A stretch of 64,000 nucleotides of DNA from positions 69,848,926-69,912,925 of the forward strand of contig NC_021672.1 in the NCBI RefSeq assembly GCF_000247815.1. The letters run 5' to 3'. Position numbers and translations under genes: made by a program. Shown in pieces: positions 11,101 through 22,460 of this stretch; the stretch's first letter is position 1, and each line of letters opens with the position of its first letter. The DNA is from Ficedula albicollis (Eukaryota; Chordata; Aves; Passeriformes; Muscicapidae). The notes below the pieces were generated by a model. The model ran no database searches. It was given only the letters and a program-made list of their open reading frames with translations, and was not told the origin of the DNA.

Positions 11101-13958
11101 AACTGAAGGTCCTCACCCTGGCCTGTGTATGATGTGATTTTAGTTCTCACACAGATAAGCTTGTCAGTTCAGGCTTTGCCACACAGACTGGGTGCACTGA
11201 TAATTCATAACTCAAAGCACATCTTACCAAAATGTTAAGGTAATACAATATCACCTAAAATGCCCCTGACTCAAAATGCCCCTTTGGAAGCAACAAGAGA
11301 ACGGTTGGTAAAACGTGTGTGCATCCTTGTATGTTCAGCATGCAGTAAATTAAAGAGGGTATTAGTCCACAGAGAAACTAATTATTTCATCCAGTTACTA
11401 AACACCATGATAAAATTATAACATTATCTAAAATGTGTATCATTTTCATTTTAAATACAATGAATGATCTGAGTTTTGGACTACTGTGCTTCACAGACTG
11501 CAACCTCCTCCATTTGCCACATCTCCTAAGCCCCTGGATATCTCCTGCTGCCTTATGCTGAATATCCTCCAGGTCTCCCACTGCTGCCACTTTTATACCC
11601 AAATTTCACGCAGCCCCAGAAGTTCTGCTCTCTCTGCTGGAGCAGCAATATATTTATGACTATATTATTATTGTGTTTCAGCTCGCAGCTACAGCAAATT
11701 CCATCCTGCTGTAACCCCTACCTCCATCTACCATTAGACAGCCTGGGATTCCCACAGACTTGGCAAATTTCATAGATTTGTTTATCAGCTCATCAGAACT
11801 GATGCGTGCATGGACTTACTGCCTGACTGAAACCAAAAGCTGGCAGAGATGTGCCAGGGGGTAATTTTCCCACTTTCCTCTCCTTATCCTTCTCCATCCA
11901 GCGTGGAGAGCAAACAGTAGTGATACTCCAGGAAGCATTAATTTGCATTCAGGTTTCATTCCAACAAACAGCAAACTACCCCCCAATTAAACATTCTGGA
12001 AGCTGCTTTTATTGTCCATTATACTGAGCTAATATAGCTAATATCTAGCTTGTAGAGATGTCCTTTATTTATAGCAGTGATTGAATACACATCACAGATT
12101 TCAGCAGAGAAAGTTCTCTGCAGACCCAGTTTCAGATCCAAAAAGTGTCCTGCTGATGATTGCCCACATAAATCCAAGCATGGAAAGAATGAAAACCAAG
12201 TGCTTTCCTGTCTGCATGACAATTTCTACTCCCAGCAGAAGATGACATCCATCATTTTAGCACCACTTTGCTGATCACCACAGCCACAGTAATAAGGGAT
12301 GAGCAGGGCAGGGAAGAGTACTTGAATCCATGAATAATCAGGATTTTTTCATGAAGGCTTCTTACTTATCACTTAGCTGAATATAGCCAAAAGCAAAAAT
12401 AAAAACTGCACCTTTATTGAAATTCTAGTCCCATTATCTTAATACAGCTTCACTGAAGTCAGGTAACTGAGAACTGCATTTGGTTTGTGTTGTCCATAAT
12501 GACAAATCAATCTTTGCTGACCTCCTGTGAGGATGTCTGTTCAGCTTATTAACAGGAAACTGCTCTTAGTTGACCTGACACTGTTTATCCCATTGTTATC
12601 AAAACTGCTCCAAAATTAACTGTTGGGAGAAATGAGGACATCTCTGCAAAGAGGAACTTAAGTAGAAGAAAGAAGCTTTTGGTGGCTGAGAAGGGGATTT
12701 CAACACTACCCAGACAGGTAACAGCAGGTCACCAGAATGGTTCCTAACTCTGGATTTTAAAAAACATTTTACACTCCAAAAACATTTGGGTTCTTCAAAA
12801 CATTCTCCTCTGTCTTTGAAGTAGCAGGAAAATTGTGTGGCAAAAGATCTGAGATTTCTGATATATGTTTAGAAGGGATCTATGAAAATGAGTGAAAAGG
12901 AGGATTAAACCTCTGAACAATGCCATTTATTTATTTTGATCAAGGTTGAAGAAGTTGATAAAGACTTTCAGTTCAACCTGCTGAACCTGTGAATGAGCAC
13001 AAAAACAAGAAATGAAACTTGCTGCTGAAAAATGTAAGGTACCAGAAGAAATGAATTGGACTCCTTGCCCACGTTACTGACTTCTAAATTATCTATGAAC
13101 TCCATGGACAGTTCAGTGTGTGACAAAGGCAATCATCAGGACAAATTAAATATCAAGCTGTATGGAAAAAAAAAGAGAGAAAAGAAGAATATTGAAATAT
13201 TATTGTTTCTTCATAGTAATGTATGATATCCATGTAGTAAAAGAATTTAGTTTAAAAACTGGAAGGGTATGACCGGAAGCAAAAAATAATAAAAATCAGG
13301 GGAGTCAGTTACAGAAAGAGCAACTATTACAAGTCTGGAAACACTGAGGGGAAAAAAAGACTATAATGTCTGCTCGGAATTGCATGAAAACAAGAAATGG
13401 TGAAAAGAAATTAAAAGATTCTATTCCTCTCTTTTTCCTATGAGAAGATAAATTAATCATTGGATTGAAAAATGACAGTTGCCTGGAAACCAAATATCAT
13501 GGCCAGGTTAGAATCAATAAGGGCAACAAAAGTTCAGCAGCTGCAAGGAATACTTACATACCCATACCCACAGGCATACAAAGCACACAGGTACCAAGAA
13601 ATGCTCTCAAGGCTTCAAGAGAAGGTATTTGAAGAAAACTTGAGTGAAACTTAGAAGGGACCAAAAATTAGAGAGATAACATGACTGAAAAGTGGAGGTA
13701 TTTTATATAAGAGTTAATTGACTAGTCAAAATGCTGGTGCCACGGTGAAAAGCTCACAACATTGGATAAGAAAACAATGCTTGGTTTGATGGCAAATAAA
13801 GCAGTAATTGGAAATTAAAGCAACATATGGTAAAATGTTAGGCAGCAGTTACAGGTGGCAATCAATACAAATGAAAATTGTATGGGGTGTAAGTAACTGG
13901 TGAGGAGAGCTGAAGAAATGAAGGAAAAATGCCTGGCTGACAGAGTTAAGAATAACAA
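11101..13958. other. Non-coding DNA between CR1 relics
   Basis: No gene is recognised. A 17-bp near-repeat (AAAATGCCCCT twice) lies at about 11256-11283. The A-rich stretch 12940-13850 might contain very old transposon sequence, since phrases around 12955-13060 faintly resemble the coding part of older CR1 types, but I cannot define an element. A 60-codon open frame at 13472-13654 has no recognisable motif. Confidence 0.4.
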
Positions 13959-14233
13959 AATCATAGAACCATTAAGGTTGGAAAAGACCTCCAAGGTCAT
14001 TGACTCCAAGCCTTGACTGACCCCACCATACCAACTACACCATGGCACTAAGTCCAGCTGTTTCTTGAGCACCCCCAGGGTTGGTGACTCCACCACCTCC
14101 CTGGGCAGCCTGTTCCAATGCCTAACCATCCTATTAGTGAAAACTGGTGTCCAATCTAAAAATTCTTGGGTGTAATTTGAAGCTGTGTCTCTTGTTCTGT
14201 CACTAGCTGTAAGGGAGAAGAGGCTGGCCCCAG
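13959..14233 (-). mobile_element. CR1 LINE 3'-end relic
   Basis: This is a minus-oriented CR1 3' terminus. It begins at its left edge with AATCATAGAACCATTAAGG, the reverse complement of the CR1 terminal ATTCTATGATT-type repeat and the adjoining tail. It goes on through the tail segments CAAGGTCATTGACTCCAA, CTGGGCAGCCTGTTCCAATG and GGGAGAAGAGGCTGGCCCCA, all hallmark CR1 phrases. The minus-strand reading NRLPREVVESPTLGVLKK is the translated CR1 tail. The copy is about 275 bp, 5'-truncated, and diverged by several substitutions. Confidence 0.93.
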
Positions 14234-14859
14234 TATTCCTTGGTCCTGCTTTTTAACACACTATGTATATATTTAATATTTACTGAGTTGGCAATAATTA
14301 ATTCCAAACCTATTGGGAACCAGGGGCAAGTTCTACAGGCCAAACAGCCAATACCCACAGTTCTTGAAAAATTGGCTTTTAAGCACCCCTCAGCATTGTA
14401 ATGTTAATTTTTAATGCGCTGTAGAAGGTTGAGGAATTTGGTAGGACTGGGGGAATCTTAATGTTGAGTCAACAATCCAAAAGGGCAAGGGAAGAAGGGA
14501 GGGTTCTCAGCCTGCCAATACTCAGAGGAAAGATCACAGAAATGCTGAGTCAGTGTTAAATATACAAACAGTATCAATAAAATTCATGCCAAGAAACAGA
14601 GGAGTATGGGGACAAAGTATTTTTAAAGCAACAGAGTTTCATACTGTAATTAAATTACAACTCCATTGACAAAGGTAAGTGATTAGAGAAATTTTGGCTT
14701 TTGTAGAGTTTGTGACTTATTATCTCATAGCAGTGTGATTTAAATTGCATTATACCTTGACAGTAAAGTACCTATTCAATGAATTGAGGACTGTCTGAGA
14801 ATCTCAAAGAGGAACAAAGAACAGAATCATCATTCAGTAGGAGGATTTGGTGTGAGGTT
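14234..14859. other. Non-coding DNA, nothing recognised
   Basis: AT-rich sequence between two CR1 relics of opposite orientation. No gene or further repeat is recognised. Confidence 0.4.
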
Positions 14860-15440
14860 CTGCATCTATCATGAGTAAACAGAATGTGATTTTACATCTC
14901 ATTACCGATGTAGAAATAAATGCAAAATACTTGAGGTGAACTTTGCAAAGACTGGTAGAGAAGCAGAAATATTGAATAAAGTAGATCCCTTTTAAATTAT
15001 ACCTGTTCAAACGGAATACATTTTAATTCAGCCAAATAGAGAGGAATATGTTAAGGACTAAGGAATGCAGTTGATATCTACAAAGCAAGACACTGCAACT
15101 GGGAAAGCTGGGACCTTGAGGAAGATTAAGGTTCTATAGAAAAATGGGTGAATGCAAGCCTGTAAAGTGGAACACCTTCAAATGAGAAATGAGGCACAAA
15201 TTATGCTGCAAGTGTTTAACTACTGGAACAAACTACCAAGAGAAGCAGTAACTTCTCCATCTCTCAGACTCCTCACATCAAGGGTTGATGCCTTTTTGGA
15301 AAATGTGCTTTCACCAGATACAAATTATCAGCTTCCATACAAATGGAAGTCCATGAAAATAAACAGCCTGTGCACTATAAAAGGTCCCACCATTACAATG
15401 CCTTGTATCTTCTGGCCTTAAGGTCTTTGGCTTTGCAAAA
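14860..15440 (+). mobile_element. Old CR1-type LINE relic
   Basis: This is a plus-oriented, strongly diverged CR1 of an older subfamily, of the type common in turtles and crocodilians. Matching phrases are TTTTAATTCAGCCAAATAG and GGACTAAGGAATGCAG near 15020-15070, then CTACTGGAACAAACTACCAAG at about 15219, TTCTCCATCTCTCAGAC, ATGCCTTTTTGGAAAATG and, at the 3' end, GGTCCCACCATTACAATG with CTTCTGGCCTTAAGGTCT (15383-15426). An internal deletion separates the first part from the tail. Both ends are approximate. Orientation and class are fairly secure, but the subfamily is not. Confidence 0.72.
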
Positions 15441-16294
15441 GGAATGAACCAAAAGGACAGCAACACATAAAAAGCAAATAGCAGAGATTTTCAAACCCAG
15501 AAGATGGAAACTTTTTCCCCACAGTTTGTTGACTGACTATGCTATAAGCTGCTGCATTCTTGGTTTCAGCAAGGATGCTACCTGAAAATCACTGCAGGTC
15601 TCTTTCTGGGCTTCCAAAAAAAAAATCTACTGCTTCTGTGCAAATCCTGACCCTCTGTAACTTGCCATGATTCAAGGCTGAAGTAAACTGAGCTTCCTTG
15701 CCATATCATAACAGATCTTGGGTTTGGTTGTTTTGCTTTGGGCAAGAAAGGAGCACGGTGGGAAGGCACAGAAGAAGGACTGCTACTCCCATGGGTGAGC
15801 CTGGACCCTCCCAGCCCTCTGGCATTTGGAAAGGTGCTGGGACTACAGGGCACCTAATGCAGCTCAGTGGGAAGCAGGACAAGAGGAGAGCTCAGAAGGA
15901 TGTCAGGCATAGTCCCATATCTAGAGGAACTAATGGACCCTGGCCAGCTGTGGATGTACATCTCAGAGCAACTTTCCCAAACAGATCTGCTCATGTCCAA
16001 GAAGTCATTCCTGCAGGGGTCTCTCTAACTAATTTGGCCAAAAAGGTTCAGACTGAATTAAGAGGAAGAAGTAGCTCTAACTTCTGTTTCTCTCTCAGTG
16101 TTGGTATGTAAACAGTTTCCTTAGAAAACTAGATTAGAAAAAAATGAATATTTATAGTCTCACTTCATACCTGTACTAAGCCCCCCAAAAATATTGTGGC
16201 CCAAGAGGGAGCAGAGAACTGTAAATGCTTACAGTAAGAATAACACCCAAGCTTTGTCTTATGACCAAATTAACTAGTTCTGGTTTAGAATATT
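15441..16294. other. Unique non-coding DNA, nothing recognised
   Basis: No gene or repeat is recognised. A 137-codon plus-strand open frame at 15698-16111 shows no recognisable motif. Confidence 0.4.
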
Positions 16295-16390
16295 GTGTGT
16301 ACACATATATACACGCACATATGTACATATATATGCACATTTATGTTATTGTCAGTGTGTACATATAAATAAATATACATGTACATGTAA
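16295..16390. repeat. Decayed TA/CA-rich microsatellite
   Basis: Alternating purine-pyrimidine sequence made of ACATAT, GTACAT and ATATGCAC words, with no long pure run. This is a degenerate dinucleotide/hexanucleotide repeat. Confidence 0.8.
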
Positions 16391-16878
16391 CAGTAGGACA
16401 CTGGTGATGCAGAACACCACAGCAAGACCCTCTAATTTTTGGACAAGGAAGTAAAGTCCACAAAAAACCCCACAAATGGGTAAGAAAGAGAAGTGTGAAA
16501 GACAAAAAGGGAGTAAGGGGAAAAGGGAAATACTGGTTATGTGTCAGAGAGTCTAGGAAAAGACAGGGAGGATATGTAAGGAAAAAGGGTTTGGAAAGGG
16601 CTTTTGGCTGAAGTAGAACATGGGGAAACAGGCAAAAGAAAAGTACAGAAGGAGGTGAACATAATGAAATGCCAGAGAAGGAAAATAACAAACATCAGAA
16701 AGGAATTCACAGATTAAAAGATAGGAAGAGGACATGTTTCCCTCCCTGCTCGCTGGTTATACTTCTCCATCTCATGTCTTTTATTCTCTCTCATGAACTT
16801 TCTTCTATTCTTACCAGTCCCTTACAGATGTTTCTCTTAGAAGCATTGATCTGCACAAATTCCCTCACTGTACCTCTG
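16391..16878. other. Non-coding DNA, nothing recognised
   Basis: Purine-rich sequence (many GGGAAA and GAAAGG words) without a recognised gene or repeat family. Confidence 0.4.
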
Positions 16879-16901
16879 CCCCTCCACTCCCCGCCCTCCC
16901 C
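16879..16901 (-). other. G-quadruplex motif (minus strand)
   Basis: The plus strand reads CCCC-TCCACT-CCCC-G-CCC-T-CCCC. The minus strand therefore carries four G-runs of three or four with loops of 1, 1 and 6 bases. Two single-base loops make this the best quadruplex candidate in the window. No transcript or promoter is visible next to it. Confidence 0.6.
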
Positions 16902-17224
16902 AGCACACAAGGATGATAAGAGAGAACACCTCTCACCTCTACTTCTTCCCAGTGTGAGCTTTTGCCAGCTTGTGAACCACTGCCAGGTACATGATGCAAA
17001 GACAGGACAATTTGCCATCAAACAGAAAGTCTCATTCTGACACACCCAAAGTTTGTTTCCATCAGAATATGTTCCCCAGGAGATGGAGTTTTACAAATCA
17101 TATGCAGTGTAATATTAATTTTTTTTGCTGACATACTGTTTGTTAGATGCCTGTTTTTTTCCTAACAGGACTATTGCAGTGGGAAGAAAATTAACTCTTA
17201 ATGTGCATTTCTCTTGTACTCTGC

Positions 17225-17550
17225 CAGGTTCCTCTCTTTCAGTCTCCCTCATATATTCCCTCCATCTGCCTTCCTCATCCTTTTCCCCAGCTGTATCCCG
17301 CTTTCACCTTTCTTATTGCTACCTTCCTTATTTTTCTTCATTATTCTTTTTCCCTTCTTCCATCCTGCCTCTTTCCCCTGATTTTCCCATTCTATATTTT
17401 CCTTCTTTTCCTTTTTCCTTATTTTTCTATTTTGCCAGTTTTGCTTACTCCCTCTCCTGTCTCATTCTCTCGCACACAGAAAATAACATTTTGCTTACTC
17501 CCTCTCCTGTCTCATTCTCTTGCACACAGAAAATTACGTTCTAGGTAGTT
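17225..17550. repeat. Pyrimidine-rich tract
   Basis: The plus strand is almost entirely C and T for about 300 bp, rich in TTTCC, CTTCC and CCCTC words. This explains two apparently long overlapping open frames here that encode mostly S, F, L and P. Such polypurine/polypyrimidine tracts are prone to slippage. The tract contains the 50-bp duplication at its right end. Confidence 0.75.
17441..17540. repeat. 50-bp tandem duplication (2 copies)
   Basis: Copies at 17441-17490 and 17491-17540 both start TTGCTTACTCCCTCTCCTG and abut. There are three substitutions (CTCGCAC/CTTGCAC, AATAAC/AATTAC and ACATT/ACGTT). Confidence 0.9.
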
Positions 17551-19345
17551 CTGCAGCCACAGAGCCATAAGAAGAGTCAGCCAACCTATTTAGAAACCAA
17601 GCCAGTCAGCCCCACATGCTATTCTGTAGGCTGGTAATTTCAGCTCACACAGACAGAAGGGAACCAGAATAAAAACCAGCACCCTCTGGAAGCAAGGGTT
17701 CAGCATCTTTGGGAACCTAATTCAAGAATCTGACTGAGCCTACTGAGATGGATGTGCAGATACTGCCCTTAAAACTTCAATAATTGTCTTGCCTAACCCT
17801 GCTGTATGGTGCTATAATCAGAGGAGAGAGAGGGGGGGAAGAATTCCAAAGAATGAATTATTCCATGACAAATACTTGTCTCGGGGTGGCTGTCAAGAAA
17901 GCCTCAAAACTAACCTAAATGAATAGCCTAACTTTCAGACAGTACAACCTATGTAACATGAAACACCTGAGACAGGCGAGGAGATAGAAAGGGAAGTCTG
18001 CATGAGGGTAGAAAAATGGTGGAAAGTAGAGGAAAATCAAGAAAGATGAGGAAGCTGCCTTGTTTACTAGTGGACAGACTGAAAAATAAAAAAGGTCTTT
18101 GCTAAATCAGCAGTACATAGAGGGCCAGAGTTGCAGACAAGCTGAAGAGCTGCCATTGATTTCTCCCACATTTCAACTGCTCAGCGTTTCTAGAAGGCAG
18201 AACCCTACCAGCTCTCCTGAGCTGGGCACTAATCTAAGAGACTTGCCTTTCACAGCTCCTGCTCTGGCCATGCCAGCCCCAGAACGCTGACTTCATTCCA
18301 TTTAGCAGGGAGCTGCTGCTGTGGAGAGGAGCGGAGGGAAAGAGCAGAGAATTAACACTCAATAGCTGAGAAATCTGTCTCAGGCTATTTCCCTCACACC
18401 CTTTCCCACAGAACAATTGAATCTCCTGACAGCACAGCCCGTCCAGCCCCGGAAGGGAGTGCATGTGGACACACAGGCTGCTGAGGCAGCAGCAGCTCAG
18501 CTCCAGGGAGATGCACACAGCAAACTCCTCTTGCCAAGGCTGGGAAGCACATTTGGGGGGTGGGGTAAAATCAGTGCTGCCTTCTGCAGCTGGTGGGAAT
18601 TGGCCATGCCATGTGTTTATCCACTCTGTATGAAGACATGGGATTTAAATCATCAAACATGGAGTGCAGTGCTGCTTAGCCAGTGGTACTGTCTGCTCAG
18701 GTTCCTGTTCAAAGCTTCTCTGCGAGGCAGGGTACACAAGGAGCACGTAGGAGAGAGGGTGAAAGGTGGAAATTTCAATGAAATTAAGAAAGGAGGAGGC
18801 AAACATAAACCTGCAGCATAGGCTAATAATAATTATGTGAATAATCAAAGCTTTCTATGCACAGGACATCCCAAACCATGGCAAAATTGGTGAGTTTTAT
18901 AGATGGTTTAGTCCCCAGCCAGCATGCAGAATCTTCACTTGTTTTTTGGAATTAAGGGACCCAATACATTACAAAAGTAATGTAGTGTTAAAAATGTTGG
19001 CTCTGACTTAGAAACAGCAGAGCTGCATGCTGACTGTTCCAAGACTTCTGGATATGCACAAAATGTTTGGGGCCTACAGCTCCAAAACTCCAGATCCTTG
19101 AGGATCTTGGAGGAGCTTGAGGATGGCTGGGAGAGGAGGTCAATGGAAAAACTCCTTCAGCTGCTTTGATATGCAGAGTATTTGCTGCACAGTACCTGGG
19201 ATGTTAAGAAGCAAACCTCTTGTGAAGTAAAAAATGTATCTACAGATTGAAAAGAAAGCAATTTCCAGAATGCTTTCATAGACAGAAAAAGATATAAAAT
19301 GGAATCTGTAGTATAGAGTACTTTCTTACTTTTCTGGATTTTTTC
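17541..19345. other. Unique non-coding DNA, nothing recognised
   Basis: No gene or interspersed repeat is recognised. A short GA/G-rich run lies near 17820-17840. A 134-codon plus-strand frame at 18417-18821 has no motif that I recognise. Confidence 0.4.
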
Positions 19346-19514
19346 ATGGCTTTTGGTTTTTTGTTTGTTTTCTTTTTTTGTGTGTGTGTGGTTTTTTTTT
19401 TTATTTTTTATTTTATTTCACTTGTGTAAAATGGCTTTTGGTTTTTTGTTTGTTTTCTTTTTTCGTGTGTGTGTGGTTTTCTTTTTTTTTTTTATTTTAT
19501 TTCACTTGTGTAAA
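19346..19514. repeat. 85-bp tandem duplication containing T- and GT-runs
   Basis: Copy 1 (19346-19430) and copy 2 (19431-19514) both start ATGGCTTTTGGTTTTTTG, pass through a (GT)n/T-run segment and end CACTTGTGTAAA. They differ by a T/C change before the GT run and by T-run composition and length. The embedded low-complexity runs would make this segment hard to assemble and sequence. Confidence 0.88.
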
Positions 19515-20676
19515 GCAGCTTCAGAATAGCCTGTGAGCTAATAAATCAATAGAGCCCTTTGTCCAGGAACACTTTTGGTTTGGTTCCCATGCTTAGTCTC
19601 TAACCTATGCTGCCTTTTCACTGGTCTCTGACAGGTGAGAACATTATAACTTTTGAGCTGAGATTAGGATATCCTAACAACAGACCCCCAGTCCTGGAGT
19701 TCATTTTCTTCACTGGTCCTGGCCAACCTGAATTTGAAGAGCAGTCACTTATATGATTTATAGGGAATTCTGGAAATCTGATTTTACCCTAATGAGAAGG
19801 TAGTTTCCACTTTCTATTACAAGTTAGTGTGTAGAACTGTGTGTTATTCCTACCTTAGCCTTCATGATCAAAGACATATGACTCCTCTGTAATTGGGTAT
19901 TAGTCTCATCCTGTGACTATTATCTCCTCACATTTTTTCCTGCCATAAAAGAATTTGCACTGGAGAGGGTTTAGAAAACAAAACAATTACACTATTTGAG
20001 AGTCATGGATTCCTCTGGTCTACACTCTATAAAGTTAACATGTTACCTTACATGTAACTGTTATCATTTTGGAAGATTCATTTGGCATTTCTTTCTTTTA
20101 ATTCAGTGCTAATGACTTTAAATAGGAAATGTTAGTCTTGGTTGGGAAGAACTTGGGTTTGAAGGAAATGCACTGTCTGGAAAATACTTAAAATACATCT
20201 ATTCCAATTTATCTTGTATTTAACTTAATAAGTATTTCAGAGGAAGTGTTGAATACAAACTGTAGCAGTGATTTCACTATTAAATATGGATTTCTGAAAG
20301 AAAAAAAAACGACAAAAACAAACCAGGCACCACCTATGAGCAAGTATGAGCAGGAAGATGAAAAACGAGTGTTTGGGCTGGATCATTGCTGGGTGAAAGG
20401 AGACAAACCAATGTTTGTGTGCATGGAATTTAGTGTTTTGTGGCAAATTTCCCCCCCATTTTACCTTTTCTCTCCCCATTTTAAGAGGAAGGGTGATGCT
20501 CCTCAAAGCTGTTGTCAGTGGAGGGGTTGAGCAGACCAAAACCCCTTTGACTCTACTTCCCACTGGACCTTTCCCTCCAATAGAAACTGCTGGGGGTGAG
20601 CCACCTTCTCAAGCCTCTTGTCACACATGTGCTGACAGGGCTGAACAAGAGCTCTCCCCACCCCTCATTCAGAGCA
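19515..20676. other. Unique non-coding DNA, nothing recognised
   Basis: No gene or repeat is recognised. Overlapping open frames at 20237-20714 on both strands are about 100 codons each and have no recognisable motif. Confidence 0.4.
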
Positions 20677-20705
20677 GGGGGAGGGATGTGAGGGGACACA
20701 AAGGG
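20677..20705 (+). other. G-quadruplex motif
   Basis: The plus strand has G-runs of 5, 3, 4 and 3 with loops of 1 (A), 6 (ATGTGA) and 7 (ACACAAA) bases, just within the standard definition. The long loops make it weaker than the motif at 16879-16901. Confidence 0.45.
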
Positions 20706-21019
20706 AAGAGATGACACAGAAAGTGGAGCAGAGATGGGGGAAAAGGCATAGACAGAGCACAGGCTAATAGAGTGACAAAGCTGCTATTCTCAGTTATAGA
20801 GAGCCTCACCCTCAGGAAATTAGGTAATTTGGTGCTTTTCAACAGAATGATTAAAGAAAGGTAAGAATTATTACCTAATATAATTTATTTTATGGGGAGA
20901 ACTGAAAAAGCTAAATAGGAAAATCAAAAAGATATGTGCACCAAGTGTCCTTCGTACAGCTGGATCACAGAGGGCACTAGTCCTGGAGCCCACTGCACAA
21001 TATCATTATTATGGTTAAA

Positions 21020-21262
21020 CTAAAAGAGGGGATATTTAGATTAGATTATCAGGAAGAAGTTTTTTACTATGAGGGTGAGGAGGCACTGAAATGTGTTGTC
21101 CAAAAAAGGTGTGGATGCCTCATCCCTGGAAGTGCTCAGAGGTTGGCTGGGGGTCTCAGCAACCTGGTCTAGCTAAAGGTGTCTCTGCCCACAGCAGAGG
21201 TGCTGGAACTAGTTGATTTTTAAGGTTCCCTCCAGCCCAAACCATTCTATGACTCTCTGATT
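21020..21262 (+). mobile_element. CR1 LINE 3'-end relic
   Basis: This is a plus-oriented CR1 tail. Recognisable phrases in order are TCAGGAAGAAGTTTTTTAC (about 21049), GTGTGGATGCCTCATCCCTGG, GTGCTCAGAGGTTGGCTGGG and AAGGTTCCCTCCAGCCCAA, followed by ACCATTCTATGACTCTCTGATT, the degenerate CR1 terminal octamers. About 240 bp remain of an element several kb long, so it is strongly 5'-truncated and not functional. Confidence 0.93.
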
Positions 21263-21437
21263 GTGAGACACAGACCTCAAAATGCTCTACATTCCAAGTG
21301 CCCACCCAAAAAGCACATAGGGAGTGCAAAATGCAAGCAATCAGTGCTGGAGGGCAAGAGAAATTCTCCAGATGAGATACACGTGAATGCACATCTACCT
21401 GCATGATTTTTTTTTTCTACCATGTGTACTTAAGCAA

Positions 21438-21561
21438 ATATTTAGGAACAATGGGATGAAAATTAGGATAACAACAGAGTGATTTCCATGGAAGCTGTAA
21501 TATTTAGGAACAATGGGATGAAAATTAGGATAATAACAGAGTGATTTCCATGGAAGTTGCT
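21438..21561. repeat. 62-bp tandem duplication (2 copies)
   Basis: Copies at 21438-21499 and 21500-21561 both start ATATTTAGGAACAATGGG. There are two transitions (ATAACAAC/ATAATAAC and GAAGCTG/GAAGTTG), apart from the last few bases. Confidence 0.9.
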
Positions 21562-22229
21562 CTGATTCTAAAGACTGACTGACCCAGGCAAAAGCTCCCT
21601 ATCTTTCACATGAACATTTAAACTTGACTGAAGACTGTATTTGAGGAAACAATAGTGAAATATATTATCTAGGGAAGGCACATGCAGTGATCACTGCACC
21701 TTCAAGCTCTCGCCAGTTCAGCTCTGGTTGGCACCATCTCCCTCTCCTCCTCCTTTCATACACAGGCTCATGAATGATGCTATTAATCAGCATCGAGTCC
21801 CCAGAGCACCTCCTGCTCTGGAATGCCACCGATGAGCAGATGGGATTTTTGGCAAGAAATGACCTGGCACGAAAATGAACAGAGGAGAAGAGTACTACAG
21901 GGGAGGGGGAACTGCCTGGAGCTCCTCATTTAAAAGAATGAAGGAAGAGAGATTTATCTTCTCTGCTGATACCACATTCCAATGTACAGTCATATAAGGC
22001 ATTATCAGAAGCCACCTGTGCACATCAACACAGGCCAATTTCCTTCCTAAACAGTCTGGTATATCTATATTTGTGTGGGTATATCCAATGAGTAATGCTA
22101 GCAGCTACCTACAGAGGTTCAGTGCAGGTTAACTAAAAAAGGTTGACTCAGCCTGTTGGCTGAGCTCTGCAGCTCACACTGATGTCCAGGCAGATGCTGT
22201 GCTAAGACCCACCTGGCTATTTTAAACTA
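21562..22229. other. Unique non-coding DNA, nothing recognised
   Basis: No gene or repeat is recognised between the duplication and the protein-like frame on the minus strand. Confidence 0.4.
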
Positions 22230-22460
22230 GCAGGGCCACAATTGTCTGAACTGCAGCAATGCCAGCCTAGAAGAAAGGCCTGACCTAAAGCCTTTTAGAG
22301 CCTGTTGCTCATTGCTCTTCCACATATCCTTTTGCTCAGCAAATAACTGATAGGCTTCCCTGTGACACTCATGAAATTCCAATACAGCAGCTGTGAGGTC
22401 ATACTCTTCAGTCACGAAATAGGCAAAACATCTCAGGAAGTTTTTCCACAGGAAATAGCA
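22230..22460 (-). other. Protein-like open frame, possible exon or coding relic
   Basis: A stop-free minus-strand frame of 77 codons encodes a peptide of balanced composition, including EYDLTAAVLEFHECHREAYQ and FAEQKDMWKSNEQ, which would form amphipathic helices. There is no ATG before the residue M in KDMW. A possible acceptor (CTTCCTGAG) lies just upstream of the TGT-TTT-GCC codons and a possible donor (TTTAG|GTCAGG) lies after ALKGF; both are weak. I do not recognise the protein. It could be an exon of a gene whose other exons lie outside this window, a decayed retrocopy, or chance. Confidence 0.15.

Noticed and set aside
12940..13120. Possible old LINE coding relic
   Set aside because: A few words recall older CR1 types, but no continuous similarity or diagnostic peptide can be shown.
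17125..17548. Two overlapping S/F/L/P-rich frames of 115-139 codons
   Set aside because: They are produced by the pyrimidine-rich tract, where stop codons are rare in every frame.
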